Assembly (NCBI RefSeq): GCF_900104175.1
Contig: NZ_FNIX01000006.1
Coordinates: 62,001 to 126,000 of the forward strand
Source of the DNA: Lentzea jiangxiensis
Lineage (GTDB): Bacteria > Actinomycetota > Actinomycetes > Mycobacteriales > Pseudonocardiaceae
Reading direction: 5' to 3'
DNA: 64,000 nucleotides
The notes beneath the pieces are model-generated. The model saw nothing but the letters and a program-made list of their open reading frames with translations, made no database searches and was not told the origin of the DNA. A program made the position numbers and the translations under genes. Shown piece after piece: positions 8,883 through 17,819 of the stretch; within the stretch, counting starts at the first letter, position 1, and every line of letters starts with the position of its first letter.

Positions 8883-9640
8883 CCGACCGCGAGAGACTGC
8901 GCACGACGTTCGGCTCGGACGCGGCCCGCTACCACCGGGCTCGTCCGTCGTACCCCGCCGAGCTGTTCGGCCGTCTGCGGGGCCCGCGGATCCTGGAGAT
9001 CGGTCCCGGCACCGGTCAGGCCACGCTGCCGCTGACGGCGCTGGGACACGTGACGGCGGTCGAGCTGAGCCCCGATCTGGCGACGCTCGCCCGTGCGCAC
9101 GCTCCCGCCGCCGACGTGGTCGTCGCGGACTTCGACTCGTGGCCGTTGCCGGGCGAACCGTTCGACCTCGTGGTGTCCGCGACGGCGTTCCACTGGCTCG
9201 ACCCGGCCACCCGGATGGCCCGCTGCGCCGCGGCGTTGCGGCCCGGCGGTGCGCTGGCGGTGATCTCGACGCACCACGTGGCGGGCGGCACCGAGCAGTT
9301 CTTCGTGGACGTGCAGGAGTGCTACGAGCGCTGGGACCCCTCGGCCCCACCCGGGCTCCGGCTCCCCCGCGCCGCGGACGTCCCGCGCGAGTTCGACGAC
9401 AGCCCCAAGTTCGAGGAGCCGGAGTTCCACCGGTACGAGTGGGACCGGGCCTACGACACCGAGGCGTACGTGGACCTGCTCCTCACGTATTCGAACCACA
9501 TCGTGCTGCCGACGCGGGACGAACTGGTCGCGGACATCCGGTCGCTGATCGACACGCGCTTCGGCGGCCGGGTCGTGAAGCGGTACCTGACCCAGCTCGC
9601 CGTCGCCCGTGTCAGGGCCGCCGGGACCGGCCGGCCGTGA
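8879..9640 (+). CDS. Class I SAM-dependent methyltransferase
   Basis: A 253-aa methyltransferase. Motif I (ILEIGPGTGQAT) is at about residues 40-51, the acidic residue that binds the SAM ribose follows in VELSPD, and ATAFHWLDP matches the post-II region of the Methyltransf_11/UbiE-like group. The substrate is unknown. It is translationally coupled to the upstream esterase. Confidence 0.88.
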   Translation: MTDRERLRTTFGSDAARYHRARPSYPAELFGRLRGPRILEIGPGTGQATLPLTALGHVTAVELSPDLATLARAHAPAADVVVADFDSWPLPGEPFDLVVSATAFHWLDPATRMARCAAALRPGGALAVISTHHVAGGTEQFFVDVQECYERWDPSAPPGLRLPRAADVPREFDDSPKFEEPEFHRYEWDRAYDTEAYVDLLLTYSNHIVLPTRDELVADIRSLIDTRFGGRVVKRYLTQLAVARVRAAGTGRP

Positions 9641-9951
9641 CCAACGCCGCGCCGCCTCCCGCCACCAGGGTGAGGCCGGTGAGGCCAGCGGGGCCACGTC
9701 GAAGCCGGAGCCGGCGTTACTCCGGACAGGCGTCGAGACCTCCGATGGACCGGAACTCTTCCCGGTACTCGACCGGTTGAGCCGCCGGAAAGGCAGGAGC
9801 TGTCCCGTGCGCCGTTCAAGAAGCCGCGGACCGCAACACGAGGCAACAAACCGGGTGCTGCTCACCCTGCGGGGTGGGCAGGACGCCTAGGATGTGCCGC
9901 CAAAGGGGCGGGGAGACACGCATGAGCCGTGCCCTTGTACGAGGAGGTGGC
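9641..9951. other. Gene-free stretch between methyltransferase and TetR genes
   Basis: I find no convincing reading frame here. GGTACTCGACCGGTT and flanking GC-rich dyads around 9750-9780 could contain a promoter or weak terminator, but nothing is distinctive. The end of the stretch carries the strong ribosome binding site of the TetR gene. Confidence 0.4.
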
Positions 9952-10563
9952 ATGGCCGTGTCGACAACGGCGTTCAACGAGGGCAGGGTCCCCCAGCGGG
10001 GCCGTCCTCGCGACGCCAGCAGGGACGACGCATTACGTCAGGCAGCGCTAGAGGTGATGGCCGAGGTCGGGTACCGCGCCCTCACCATGGACGCCGTCGC
10101 GGCCCGCGCGCGAGCGGGCAAGGCGACGATCTACCGGCGGTGGGAGTCGAAGCTCGATCTCGTGATCGACACGTGCACCCAGCTCGCGACGCAGAACCTC
10201 GCGGCACCGGACACCGGCTCGCTGGCCGGGGACCTGCGCGAGTTCCTCTCGTCGTTCGCCGCGTTCCTCTCCGGACCGATCGGCAAGGCCGCGCAGGCAC
10301 TCGTGGGTGAGCTGCCGCACGAGCCCGAGCTGGCAGCGGCGTTCCGGGAGACGTTCCTGATCTCGCAGCGCGACGTGCTGCGCGGGATCCTCGACCGCGC
10401 GGCCGACCGGGGCGAGCTCAAGGCGGACGCCCCGCGCGGCATGGCGGTCGAGATCGCGGGTGCCGCGCTGATCTACCGGCTGATGCTCACCGGTGACCCG
10501 CTCGACGAGCCGTTCGTGGAGAAGGTCGTCGAGCAGGTGCTCCTACCGTTGGTGCACGCTTAG
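9952..10563 (+). CDS. TetR-family regulator
   Basis: A 203-aa TetR protein with the helix-turn-helix at about residues 40-65 (TMDAVAARARAGKATIYRRW) and a C-terminal TetR_C_11-like domain. I chose ATG 9952 because AGGAGG sits five bases upstream; ATG 9922 with GGGGAG is the alternative and adds ten residues. The target is not evident, since the gene is not divergent from a neighbour. Its stop overlaps the stop of the convergent DUF3618 gene. Confidence 0.88.
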   Translation: MAVSTTAFNEGRVPQRGRPRDASRDDALRQAALEVMAEVGYRALTMDAVAARARAGKATIYRRWESKLDLVIDTCTQLATQNLAAPDTGSLAGDLREFLSSFAAFLSGPIGKAAQALVGELPHEPELAAAFRETFLISQRDVLRGILDRAADRGELKADAPRGMAVEIAGAALIYRLMLTGDPLDEPFVEKVVEQVLLPLVHA

Positions 10564-10781
10564 CGGAACAGCTTGCGCACCAGCGCGAAGCCGACCACCG
10601 CGCCGACCGCGATCAGCGTGTACTTCACCTGGGGCCTGCTCAGCACCTCGAGCACGGACGACTTGCCCTGCTCGACGAGCTTCTGCGGGTTGGCGCGCTC
10701 GCTGAGCTCGTCCAGGGTGGCGGCCAGCGCGGTGCGAGCCTGCTCGATCTCGCGCTGGATGGTGTCGGGATCGCGAGCCAC
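10560..10781 (-). CDS. DUF3618-family small membrane protein
   Basis: A 73-aa protein starting at GTG 10781 behind a perfect AGGAGG. The N-terminal part (ARDPDTIQREIEQARTALA) is typical of DUF3618 and a single membrane helix (YTLIAVGAVVGFALV) lies near the C-terminus. Family members are small actinobacterial membrane-associated proteins of unknown role, often next to phage-holin-like superfamily III genes, which are absent here. Confidence 0.85.
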   Translation of the reverse strand: MARDPDTIQREIEQARTALAATLDELSERANPQKLVEQGKSSVLEVLSRPQVKYTLIAVGAVVGFALVRKLFR

Positions 10782-10890
10782 ATGTCCTCCTAGCAGCGGT
10801 TCTGCCCGCAACCGTAGTGGACGGCGGGGAGCGCGGCTTCGCGCGACCCGCGAGAGCGAGTACACGGACGCGCTATAGGCTTCCGCTCGA

Positions 10891-10964
10891 GGGGTCGTAG
10901 CCCAATTGGCAGAGGCACTGGGTTTAGGTCCCAGCCAGTGGGGGTTCGAGTCCCCCCGACCTCA
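10891..10964 (+). tRNA. tRNA with anticodon UAG (Leu by code) but class I architecture
   Basis: The acceptor stem is GGGGTCG (10891-10897) with CGACCTC (10957-10963), one G-U pair, and discriminator A at 10964. The D arm starts GCCC at 10900. The anticodon stem is CTGGG/CCCAG with loop TTTAGGT (10923-10929), giving anticodon UAG, which reads CUA (Leu). The T arm is GGGGG/CCCCC around TTCGAGT. CCA is not encoded. The variable loop is only 5 nt (10935-10939), whereas bacterial tRNA-Leu normally has a long variable arm. A73 agrees with Leu. The gene is certain; its amino-acid identity is less so. Confidence 0.88.
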
Positions 10965-10978
10965 TTGAGCAGCGGTTT

Positions 10979-12018
10979 TCAGTGGTGCGCCGAGGGGATC
11001 GCTCCGCGGCGCACCACGGCCGCGGACCGCTCCCCGCCGTAGAGCCGCACCGACTCCAGCTGCTCGAACCGGCCGTCACCCGTGAAGGTCAGCAACGAGC
11101 GCGGCCAGCAGCACCCGGTCCGGCGGCAGGCCGCACGCCGCCACCGCGCCGTCGATCCCGAAGCCGCCCGCCCACTGCGAGACGCACCGGAACACGTGCT
11201 GCTCCTCGGCGCTGAGGCGGTCGTAGCTCCACCCGATCGCCGCGCGCAGGCTCCGGTGCCGTTCGGCGGCGGCGCGGTTGCCGCGGGCGAGCAGCTCCAG
11301 GCGGTCGTCCACCCGCGCCAGCAGCTCCGGCACGGGCAGGACGGTGACCAGCCGTGCCGCGAGCTCCAAGGCCAGCGGGAGGCGGTCCAGCCGGGCGGCG
11401 AGCTGGTGCCCGTCCCCGAGCCTGAGCCCGACCTGGCTCGCCTCGCCCTGTCGGTGAACAGCCGCACCGCGCACGCGATCGACAACGGCGGCACCGCGAA
11501 CAGCACCTCACCCGGCACCCTGACCGGCTCCCGGCTCGTCGCCACGACCCTCAGACCGGGACACGCGAGCAGCAACGGCTCCAGCAGCGCAGCACACTCA
11601 GCTGCCCGGTGCTCGCAGTTGTCCAGCACCAGCACCTTCCGGCCCGCCAGCGCCAGGACCAGGGTGCTCAGCGCGGGATCCGCGGCTCCCAGCGCGTCCG
11701 CGCACGCCCTCGCGACGTCCGGCACCGTCGCGAGGTCGACCCACGTCACCGCCTCGGCTCGGGTGAACTCCTCGGCCAGCCTGCTCTTCCCCACCCCCGC
11801 CGGTCCGACGAGCGTGAGCACGCGCGCGTCCGCGAGCCTGGTGAGACGACCAAGTTCGGCACCACGGCCGACGAAGCTGCCGAGCGCCGGCGCGGGTTCG
11901 TTCACGCGCCGCCGGTACGCGCGCTGGCGGCAGGCGTTCGAGCAGTACCGCGCCCGCCCGCACCGGAGGTGGCGGCCGGAGCGCCGCAGATCACACACGT
12001 CCCCACCAGGTCGGCCAT
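10979..12018 (-). pseudogene. Decayed AfsR/LuxR-type NB-ARC regulator with N-terminal zinc motif
   Basis: Homology runs through three different frames. It starts at ATG 12018 with a CVICGAP segment, then shifts to a frame with CGRARYCSNACRQRAYRRR (second zinc half). A P-loop NTPase follows: Walker A GPAGVGKSRLAEEF and Walker B KVLVLDNCEH. Near 11455 it shifts again to a frame containing RLPLALELAARL, the GLPLA-like motif, and near 11090 back once more. It ends shortly after ESVRLYGGE, so the TPR half and any DNA-binding part are missing. Three indels plus truncation suggest a real pseudogene; systematic sequencing indels are the alternative. Confidence 0.8.
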
Positions 12019-12220
12019 CAGCGGAGCATCGTAGCCGGACGACCACGCGCCCGACCGCGCTTCCGGTGCGGTGTGGACGAACGGCCCGCCTCCGGTCCTT
12101 TCTGGACTTCGCCCGGCGCCCCTAGTGGTATCCCCCCACCTCCCCGGTGGGGTTTCCCCCACCCCAATCCTGCGGATCACCCCAATGTCCCCCGCCTCCC
12201 ACCTCCGTACCGTGGAAGCC

Positions 12221-12835
12221 ATGAACTTGGTCGACTGGGTCACCGACCTGATGCACACGGCCGGCGCACCCGGAGCGGCTTTGGCGATCGCGCTGGAGAA
12301 CCTGTTCCCGCCGCTGCCCAGCGAGGTCTTCCTGCCGCTGGCGGGCTTCACCGCCGCCCAGGGCAAGATGTCGCTGCTCGACGCCGTCCTGTGGACCACG
12401 TTCGGCTCCGTCGCGGGCGCCCTGCTGCTGTACTGGGTCGGCGCCCGGTTGGGCCGCGAGAGGGTCCGCCGCATCGCCGCCCGCATGCCCCTGGTCCGGG
12501 TGTCCGATGTGGACAGGACGGAGGCCTGGTTCCTCCGCAACGGCTACCGCGCCGTCTTCTTCGGCCGCATGATCCCGGTCTTCCGCAGCCTGATTTCGAT
12601 CCCGGCAGGCGTGGAACGCATGCGATTAGCACCGTTCGTCGCGTACACGGCGGCCGGCAGCCTGCTGTGGAACACGGCGCTGATCCTCGCGGGCTACCTG
12701 CTGGGCGACAACTGGCACCTGGTCGAGCAGTACGTGGGCCTGGGCTCCAAGGTGGTCCTGGGGCTGGCCGTGGTCGCCGTGGCGGTGTTCGTGGCGACAC
12801 GCCTCTCGAAGAAGCGGGCGGACGTCCCCAGCTGA
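12221..12835 (+). CDS. DedA-family membrane protein
   Basis: A 204-aa integral membrane protein. ENLFPPLPSEVFLP and FFGRMIPVFRSLISIPAG are DedA/VTT-domain signatures, the latter with the conserved Arg. About five hydrophobic segments are visible. DedA proteins act as undecaprenyl-phosphate or phospholipid flippases in several bacteria; the exact substrate here is inferred from family. ATG 12221 is chosen because conserved sequence begins there and GTGGAAG precedes it. Confidence 0.9.
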   Translation: MNLVDWVTDLMHTAGAPGAALAIALENLFPPLPSEVFLPLAGFTAAQGKMSLLDAVLWTTFGSVAGALLLYWVGARLGRERVRRIAARMPLVRVSDVDRTEAWFLRNGYRAVFFGRMIPVFRSLISIPAGVERMRLAPFVAYTAAGSLLWNTALILAGYLLGDNWHLVEQYVGLGSKVVLGLAVVAVAVFVATRLSKKRADVPS

Positions 12836-13276
12836 CCGGCCGCCTCCGACATCAGCCCGCCGCCACGCGCCCGCCCCGCGGTCCACGCCATCCGGCCACG
12901 CGGTCAGCGCCACCCGACACAGTGCCTGGACGCCAGAACAGCGCTGGCAACCCACCACCGCACCACGCTCGACCCGATTTCACTCACGCTTCCAGCCAGG
13001 CCACCACTCGACACGTCATCCCTGACCGAGCTCGCACCGCACCCAGCCCACAGCCACGGCGGCAGCAACCTCAACCCCGCCAACCCTCAACCCCACCGAC
13101 CTTCTGCCGCGTCGCCCCTCTGCCGCGTCGAACTCGGCCGCGCCGACAACCAGTCGCGTGAAGCTCGGCCACGCCACCGACCAACGCCCTGCTCCCACCC
13201 ACTGGCGGCCAGCCTCACTCCGCCAGCCGCAGCCGCCAGTTCCGCCCGCAGCCACCCGCCCCGACCCACAAGCCCG
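12836..13276. other. C-rich gene-free stretch of about 440 bp
   Basis: The plus strand is very rich in short C and CCA/CGCC runs with few G-rich partners. I see no convincing reading frame, tRNA or strong hairpin. It separates two convergent genes, so it may be a degraded gene or a spacer. Confidence 0.4.
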
Positions 13277-14323
13277 CTACCCGGCCACCCTCAGCCCGTC
13301 CAAGTGCCCCATCAACTCCCGAACAGCACTCCGCCCAGCGCGGTTCGCCCCGATGGTGCTGGCCGAAGGCCCGTACCCGACAAGGTGGATCCGAGGGTCG
13401 GACACCACCCGCGTCCCGTCCACCTGGATCCCGCCCCCGGCTCCGCGCAGGTGCAGCGGCGCGAGGTGGTCCAGGTCGTGCCGGAACCCCGTCGCCCACA
13501 GGACCACGTCGGCGTCGAACCGCTCTCCGGAAGCCCACTCCACCCCACCAGGTGTGATCCGCGAGAACATCGGCCACCGGTCCAGCACCCCGGAGGCCAG
13601 CGCGGCCCGGGTCGCGTCGTTCAGCGGGAGCCCGGTCACGCTGACGACGCTGCGCGGGATCAGGCCGGCGCGGACGCGTTCCTCCACCATCCCGACGACC
13701 CAGCGGCCGTAGTCCTCGGTGAACGGTCCCTCGCGCCACACCGGTTCGTGCCGCGTGACCCACCGGGTCTCCGCTGCGAGAGGAGCGAGTTCCATCAGCA
13801 ACTGCGTGGCCGACGCGCCGCCGCCCACGACGACGACGCGCTTGCCGGCGAACTCGTCGGGGCCCCGGTAGTCGGCGGTGTGCAGCTGGCGGCCCCGGAA
13901 CGTCTCCTGGCCCGGGTAGTGCGGCCAGAACGGGCGGCGCCACGTGCCGGTCGCGTTGATCAGGCCGCGCGTGGTCCAGGTTCCGCCGGAGGTCTCGACC
14001 CCGAGCAACGAGCCGTGGTCCAAGACCTGCGTGACGTTAACCGGACGGATCACCGGCAGGTCGAAGAGCTGTTCGTAGCGGGCGAAGTACGACGGGATCG
14101 CCTCGTTGGCGGGTTCGTCGGGCGACGGCTGTTCGAACGGCATGCCGGGCAGCTCGTGGATGCCGTGCACGGTCCGCATGCGCAGGCTCGGCCAGCGGTG
14201 CAGCCAGGCGCCGCCCGGTGCGGGGTTCGCGTCGAGCACCACGTGGTCGACACCGCGTCGCTGCAAGAAGTACGAGGCGGACAGGCCCGCCTGTCCCGCG
14301 CCGATCACCACCACATCCGTCAC
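13277..14323 (-). CDS. FAD/NAD(P)-dependent oxidoreductase, flavin-monooxygenase-like
   Basis: A 348-aa flavoprotein starting at GTG 14323. The FAD motif GAGQAGLSASYFL is at the N-terminus, the second Rossmann motif VVGGGASATQLL at about residues 167-178, and a WATGF motif near residue 276. Close relatives are annotated as putative flavin-containing monooxygenases of the CzcO/YpeA type. It lacks the full Baeyer-Villiger fingerprint of the protein at 5123-6610. Substrate unknown. Confidence 0.88.
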   Translation of the reverse strand: MTDVVVIGAGQAGLSASYFLQRRGVDHVVLDANPAPGGAWLHRWPSLRMRTVHGIHELPGMPFEQPSPDEPANEAIPSYFARYEQLFDLPVIRPVNVTQVLDHGSLLGVETSGGTWTTRGLINATGTWRRPFWPHYPGQETFRGRQLHTADYRGPDEFAGKRVVVVGGGASATQLLMELAPLAAETRWVTRHEPVWREGPFTEDYGRWVVGMVEERVRAGLIPRSVVSVTGLPLNDATRAALASGVLDRWPMFSRITPGGVEWASGERFDADVVLWATGFRHDLDHLAPLHLRGAGGGIQVDGTRVVSDPRIHLVGYGPSASTIGANRAGRSAVRELMGHLDGLRVAG

Positions 14324-14409
14324 ACCTCGATCAACGGAACGGCGACACCGGTCCGTCCCACCTGTGAGCTACGAGACAACCGGCATGAGGAGCGCTAGCT
14401 TCCGGGAGG

Positions 14410-15144
14410 GTGCACCTACTTCTGACGATGGCGTTGCTCGCGACCCCCGTCCCCACGACGACGGCCTCCTACGCCGTCTACGACCGGATCACGCACACGC
14501 TGACGGGCCGGGACGTGCACAAGCCGTTCAGGTCCGCCTCGCTCGTGAAGATCCTGATCGCGATCGAGCAGCTGGAGACGCGCGGCGACGACCCGCGCAT
14601 CGAACCCATGCTGCGCGTGAGCGACGACAGCGCGGCGAGCGAGCTGTGGGTCGAGAACGGCTGGGACCAGCTGGTCGTGCGCACGGCCGAGCGGCTGCGG
14701 CTCAGGGACACGCGGCCGCCGGAGAAGCGCGGCATGTGGGGCTACACCGCCGTGAGTGCCCATGACGTCGTGAAGATCTACCGGTACCTGCTGGAGGAAG
14801 CACACCCGAGGGTCCGGCACACGATCATGGGACACCTGCACCGGGCCGAGAAGTGCGCTGCGGACGGGTTCGACCAGTCGTTCGGGCTGCCGTCGGCGAC
14901 GTGGCGGCCCGCGTTCAAGCAGGGGTGGTCGGGGTTCGGCGACCCGGTGAAGCCGTGCGTGGACCGGCCGCGGCCCCGTGCTCGGTGGGAGCCGGACCTG
15001 AAGTCGCCCGCCCTGCACACCTCCGGGACGTGCCTGTTCAGCATCGTCGCGGTGCTGACGCTGCACCCCGAGGGCACGAGCTACGCGAAGGCGTCGAAAC
15101 GAGTTACCGGGCTCACGGAAGAAGTGACGAAGCATCGGTGTTGA
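14410..15144 (+). CDS. Secreted serine hydrolase, class A beta-lactamase-like
   Basis: A 244-aa protein with a short hydrophobic N-terminus. SLVK near residue 45 matches the SxxK catalytic motif, SDDSAASE matches SDN with Asp in place of Asn, and FKQGW stands where KTG is expected. The overall size fits the penicillin-recognising fold, but two of three motifs are altered, so ordinary beta-lactamase activity is doubtful. GTG 14410 lies almost directly on a GGGAGG; ATG 14428 is a possible alternative start. Confidence 0.75.
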   Translation: MHLLLTMALLATPVPTTTASYAVYDRITHTLTGRDVHKPFRSASLVKILIAIEQLETRGDDPRIEPMLRVSDDSAASELWVENGWDQLVVRTAERLRLRDTRPPEKRGMWGYTAVSAHDVVKIYRYLLEEAHPRVRHTIMGHLHRAEKCAADGFDQSFGLPSATWRPAFKQGWSGFGDPVKPCVDRPRPRARWEPDLKSPALHTSGTCLFSIVAVLTLHPEGTSYAKASKRVTGLTEEVTKHRC

Positions 15145-15151
15145 TCGATGT

Positions 15152-16180
15152 ATGAGCCGCCTGAGCGACATCCCGCTGTCCGTACTCGACCTCGCCCCGA
15201 TCACGTCGGGGTCGGACGCGACGACCGCGCTGCGGAACTCGCGGGAGCTCGCCCAGCAGGCCGAACGCCTCGGGTACCACCGCTACTGGTTCGCCGAGCA
15301 CCACAACATGCCCGGCATCGCGTCCTCCGCGCCCGCCGTGCTGATCGGGCACGTCGCGGACGCCACGTCGACCATCCGCGTCGGCTCCGGCGGCGTCATG
15401 CTGCCCAACCACGCGCCGCTGGTGGTCGCGGAGCAGTTCGGCATGCTCGAGGCGCTGCACCCCGGCCGCATCGACCTCGGCATCGGCCGCGCACCCGGCA
15501 CCGACCAGAAGACCGCGCGGGCGTTGCGGCGCACCGAGGCCGGTCTCTCCGCGGAGAACTTCCCGCAGGAGCTGACCGAGCTGATCAAGTACTTCGAGGG
15601 CACCGCCGAGCTCAACGCCGTGCCCGCGGCGGGCAACAAGCCGCCGATCTGGCTGCTCGGCTCGTCCGGCTACAGCGCGCAGGCGGCGGGCATGCTGGGC
15701 CTGCCGTTCGCGTTCGCCCACCACTTCAGCGCGCAGAACACGCTGCCGGCGCTGGAGCTCTACCGGCGGCACTTCCGGCCGTCCGAGGTTCTCCAGGAGC
15801 CGTACGCGATGGTGTGCGCCTCGGTGATCGTCGCCGACACCGATGAGCAGGCCCGCTACCTGGCGGGTCCGGGAGCGCTCTCATTCGTGCGGCTGCGCCA
15901 GGGCCGCCCGGCCCCGCTGGCCACGCCGCAGGAGGCCGCGGACTACCCGTACACCGAGACCGACGAGCTGGTGATCGAGGACCGCATGGCCAACCAGATC
16001 ATCGGGTCCCCCTCGACGGCCCGCGCCGGGATCGACGAGTTGCTGGAGTCGACGGCGGCCGACGAGCTCATGGTGACGACCATCGTCCACGGCCATGATG
16101 ACCGTTTGCGTTCGTTCGAGCTGCTCGGCGAGATCGCCGAACGGACGCCGTCGCTGGACCGTTCAGCCGCACATACGTGA
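15152..16180 (+). CDS. LLM-class flavin-dependent oxidoreductase
   Basis: A 342-aa luciferase-like monooxygenase. [28 protein letters not shown] and [20 protein letters not shown] are signatures of the large LLM subgroup close to E. coli YhbW. These use reduced FMN or F420 to oxidise small molecules; cofactor choice cannot be read here. It starts 8 bp after the preceding stop and may be co-transcribed with it. Confidence 0.9.
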   Translation: MSRLSDIPLSVLDLAPITSGSDATTALRNSRELAQQAERLGYHRYWFAEHHNMPGIASSAPAVLIGHVADATSTIRVGSGGVMLPNHAPLVVAEQFGMLEALHPGRIDLGIGRAPGTDQKTARALRRTEAGLSAENFPQELTELIKYFEGTAELNAVPAAGNKPPIWLLGSSGYSAQAAGMLGLPFAFAHHFSAQNTLPALELYRRHFRPSEVLQEPYAMVCASVIVADTDEQARYLAGPGALSFVRLRQGRPAPLATPQEAADYPYTETDELVIEDRMANQIIGSPSTARAGIDELLESTAADELMVTTIVHGHDDRLRSFELLGEIAERTPSLDRSAAHT

Positions 16181-16517
16181 GACGGTTACGCGTGAGCTTC
16201 ACGTTTCGTACTACTGGTGCTGCTCTGAACGGGTGATAAACGGCTCCGCTTGTAGCGCGTGGCACACAGTGAGCGATGATCGGTATGAGCGCGCACGCCC
16301 CCCGACGCGCTCCCTAGCTTCACCAAGCGGCTTCGGCCGCAGGACGGCGTGGGGCCGGCGCTCTCTGTGGCGCCGCCCACGCCGCCCATCACGAGTCGGC
16401 CACGGCCCGGCACCAGGTCCGCTTCAGAGGCCACTTTCGTTCGCACTGCCCCCTTCGGCACCGTCACAGTTGACGTGAGTCGTCCACACCCACCGCCGGG
16501 GTGGGAAAGGGGAGTTC
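16181..16517. other. Gene-free stretch of about 340 bp
   Basis: No supported gene. The region contains the probable promoter of the lipoprotein gene (not precisely placeable) and ends with AAAGGGGAG, its ribosome binding site. Short GGCG/CGCC dyads are present at 16350-16385 without a T-tract. Confidence 0.4.
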
Positions 16518-17045
16518 GTGAAGTTCGCCGAATCGGCCGCGGGCCTGTGCCTGCTCCTGGCCGTGGCGGGATGTGCGAGCTCCGGTGTCGCCGTCACCCC
16601 GGACGAGAACCTGACCGTCGAACAGCGAGCCGACACGCCCAACGCGTCCGGTGCCGCCGCGTTCGGCACCCAGCGCGTGTGGGCCTCGGGCCTCTCCGTC
16701 GTCGTGTCCGCTCCTCGCTCGCTGGCGCCGTCCGAGACGGCGATCCCCCCGGCCAAGCGCACCGCGGTCTTCACGATCACCGTCTACAACGGCTCCAAGG
16801 CCTCCTACCGCCTCTCCCAGCTCTCCGTCAGGGCGACGACCGACGGCCAGCCGGCGGCGGAGCTCGTCGACTCCGTGCAGGGCCTCAACGGCCTCGCCGC
16901 GGCCGTGGCGGAGCTCCCGCCGGGCCGCGACACGCAGCTGCAGCTCGCGTTCGCGGTCCCGGAGACGCCGACGAGGATGCAGCTGACCATCAAGCCAGGT
17001 GGACAGGGCCAGGACGCCCCGACCGTCTTCGAGGGCCAGGCGTAG
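16518..17045 (+). CDS. Putative lipoprotein of unknown function
   Basis: A 175-aa protein with a lipobox LAVAGC at residues 14-19 following a short hydrophobic signal, so it should be lipidated and exported. The mature part begins with SSGVAVTPDENL and contains a beta-rich domain of about 110 residues, perhaps DUF4352-like (TVYNGSKASYRL), but I do not recognise it firmly. GTG 16518 has GGGGAG six bases upstream. Confidence 0.75.
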   Translation: MKFAESAAGLCLLLAVAGCASSGVAVTPDENLTVEQRADTPNASGAAAFGTQRVWASGLSVVVSAPRSLAPSETAIPPAKRTAVFTITVYNGSKASYRLSQLSVRATTDGQPAAELVDSVQGLNGLAAAVAELPPGRDTQLQLAFAVPETPTRMQLTIKPGGQGQDAPTVFEGQA

Positions 17046-17067
17046 CCGCGGGCATAGTCTCTGCGGC

Positions 17068-17535
17068 ATGACCAGTCGTCTCGAACCTGGTGACACCGCA
17101 CCCGCGTTCACGCTGCCCGACAGCGAGGGCAAGCCGGTGTCCCTGTCCGACTACCTCGGCAAGTCCGTGGTCGTGTACTTCTACCCGGCCGCGAGCACCC
17201 CGGGCTGCACGAAGCAGGCCTGCGACTTCCGCGACAACCTCGGCGCGCTCGCGGACTCCGGCTACGAGGTCGTCGGCATCTCCCCCGACAAGCAGGAGAA
17301 GCTCGCGAAGTTCCGCGACGCCGAAGGCCTCACCTTCCCGCTGCTCGGCGACCCGGACAAGCAGGTCCTGACCGAGTGGGGCGCGTTCGGCGAGAAGCAG
17401 AACTACGGCCGCACCGTCCAGGGCGTCATCCGCTCCACGTTCCTCGTCGGCCCCGACGGCAAGATCGTCAAGGCCATGTACAACGTCCGCGCCACCGGCC
17501 ACGTGGCCAAGCTGCTGCGCGAACTCCCCGCCTGA
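17068..17535 (+). CDS. bcp: Thiol peroxidase, Bcp/PrxQ-type
   Basis: A 155-aa peroxiredoxin Q. Near residue 45 the motif TPGCTKQACDF holds the peroxidatic Cys and, five residues later, the resolving Cys, the typical atypical-2-Cys arrangement of Bcp. It reduces peroxides with thioredoxin in the cytoplasm. The start is ATG 17068. A strong hairpin terminator follows the stop. Confidence 0.93.
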   Translation: MTSRLEPGDTAPAFTLPDSEGKPVSLSDYLGKSVVVYFYPAASTPGCTKQACDFRDNLGALADSGYEVVGISPDKQEKLAKFRDAEGLTFPLLGDPDKQVLTEWGAFGEKQNYGRTVQGVIRSTFLVGPDGKIVKAMYNVRATGHVAKLLRELPA

Positions 17536-17552
17536 TCTCCACCCGCAGGTGA

Positions 17553-17590
17553 GGCCGCCGTCGCTTTCGTCGCGACGGCGGCCCTTTCTT
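17553..17590 (+). terminator. Intrinsic terminator after bcp
   Basis: GGCCGCCGTCGC (17553-17564) pairs perfectly with GCGACGGCGGCC (17572-17583) around a 7-nt loop and is followed by CTTTCTT. Confidence 0.85.
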
Positions 17591-17819
17591 CGGGTATGGT
17601 CGAACGGAGGGCGTGCACCAAAGCCGCCCCTGTTCCGGTGAGGGTGATACACCGTGTGTCGCGTGACGGCACCTAGCGGCCCCGACATCCCGTCTGATTT
17701 CGTCTTACGAGTCCACTTCCCCACGCGCGGCGGCTGACCAGGGCGTTTCGCCTCGACGTCATCCGTTCTCCTCAACACGCACGCCTTGTGCTGCGTGCAT
17801 TTTGTGCTGGGAAAATTCA
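17591..17819 (+). promoter_or_regulatory. Long structured leader before the SMR exporter gene, possible riboswitch
   Basis: About 230 bp without a gene precede the SMR start, unusually long for this genome. It contains GGTG-ATA-CACC and GTG-ACGG-CAC mini-hairpins around 17640-17680. Just before the ribosome binding site is a perfect hairpin GCACGC (17779-17784)/GCGTGC (17793-17798) followed by ATTTTG, which looks like an intrinsic terminator or expression platform. The ACGG loop recalls guanidine-sensing RNAs that control SMR exporters, but I could not fold it into the guanidine-I, -II or -III consensus. Confidence 0.5.

Noticed and set aside
10923-10929. Amber suppressor tRNA
   Set aside because: The anticodon is UAG, which reads CUA. 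A suppressor of the UAG stop would need anticodon CUA.
12836-13276. Small genes in the C-rich spacer
   Set aside because: Open frames there have biased composition, no ribosome binding site and no recognisable segment.
17591-17819. Guanidine-III riboswitch
   Set aside because: CCGGTGAGG and GTGACGGCAC look similar, but the expected helix partners (second CCGG and the seven-base pseudoknot) are absent, so I keep only an unassigned leader.
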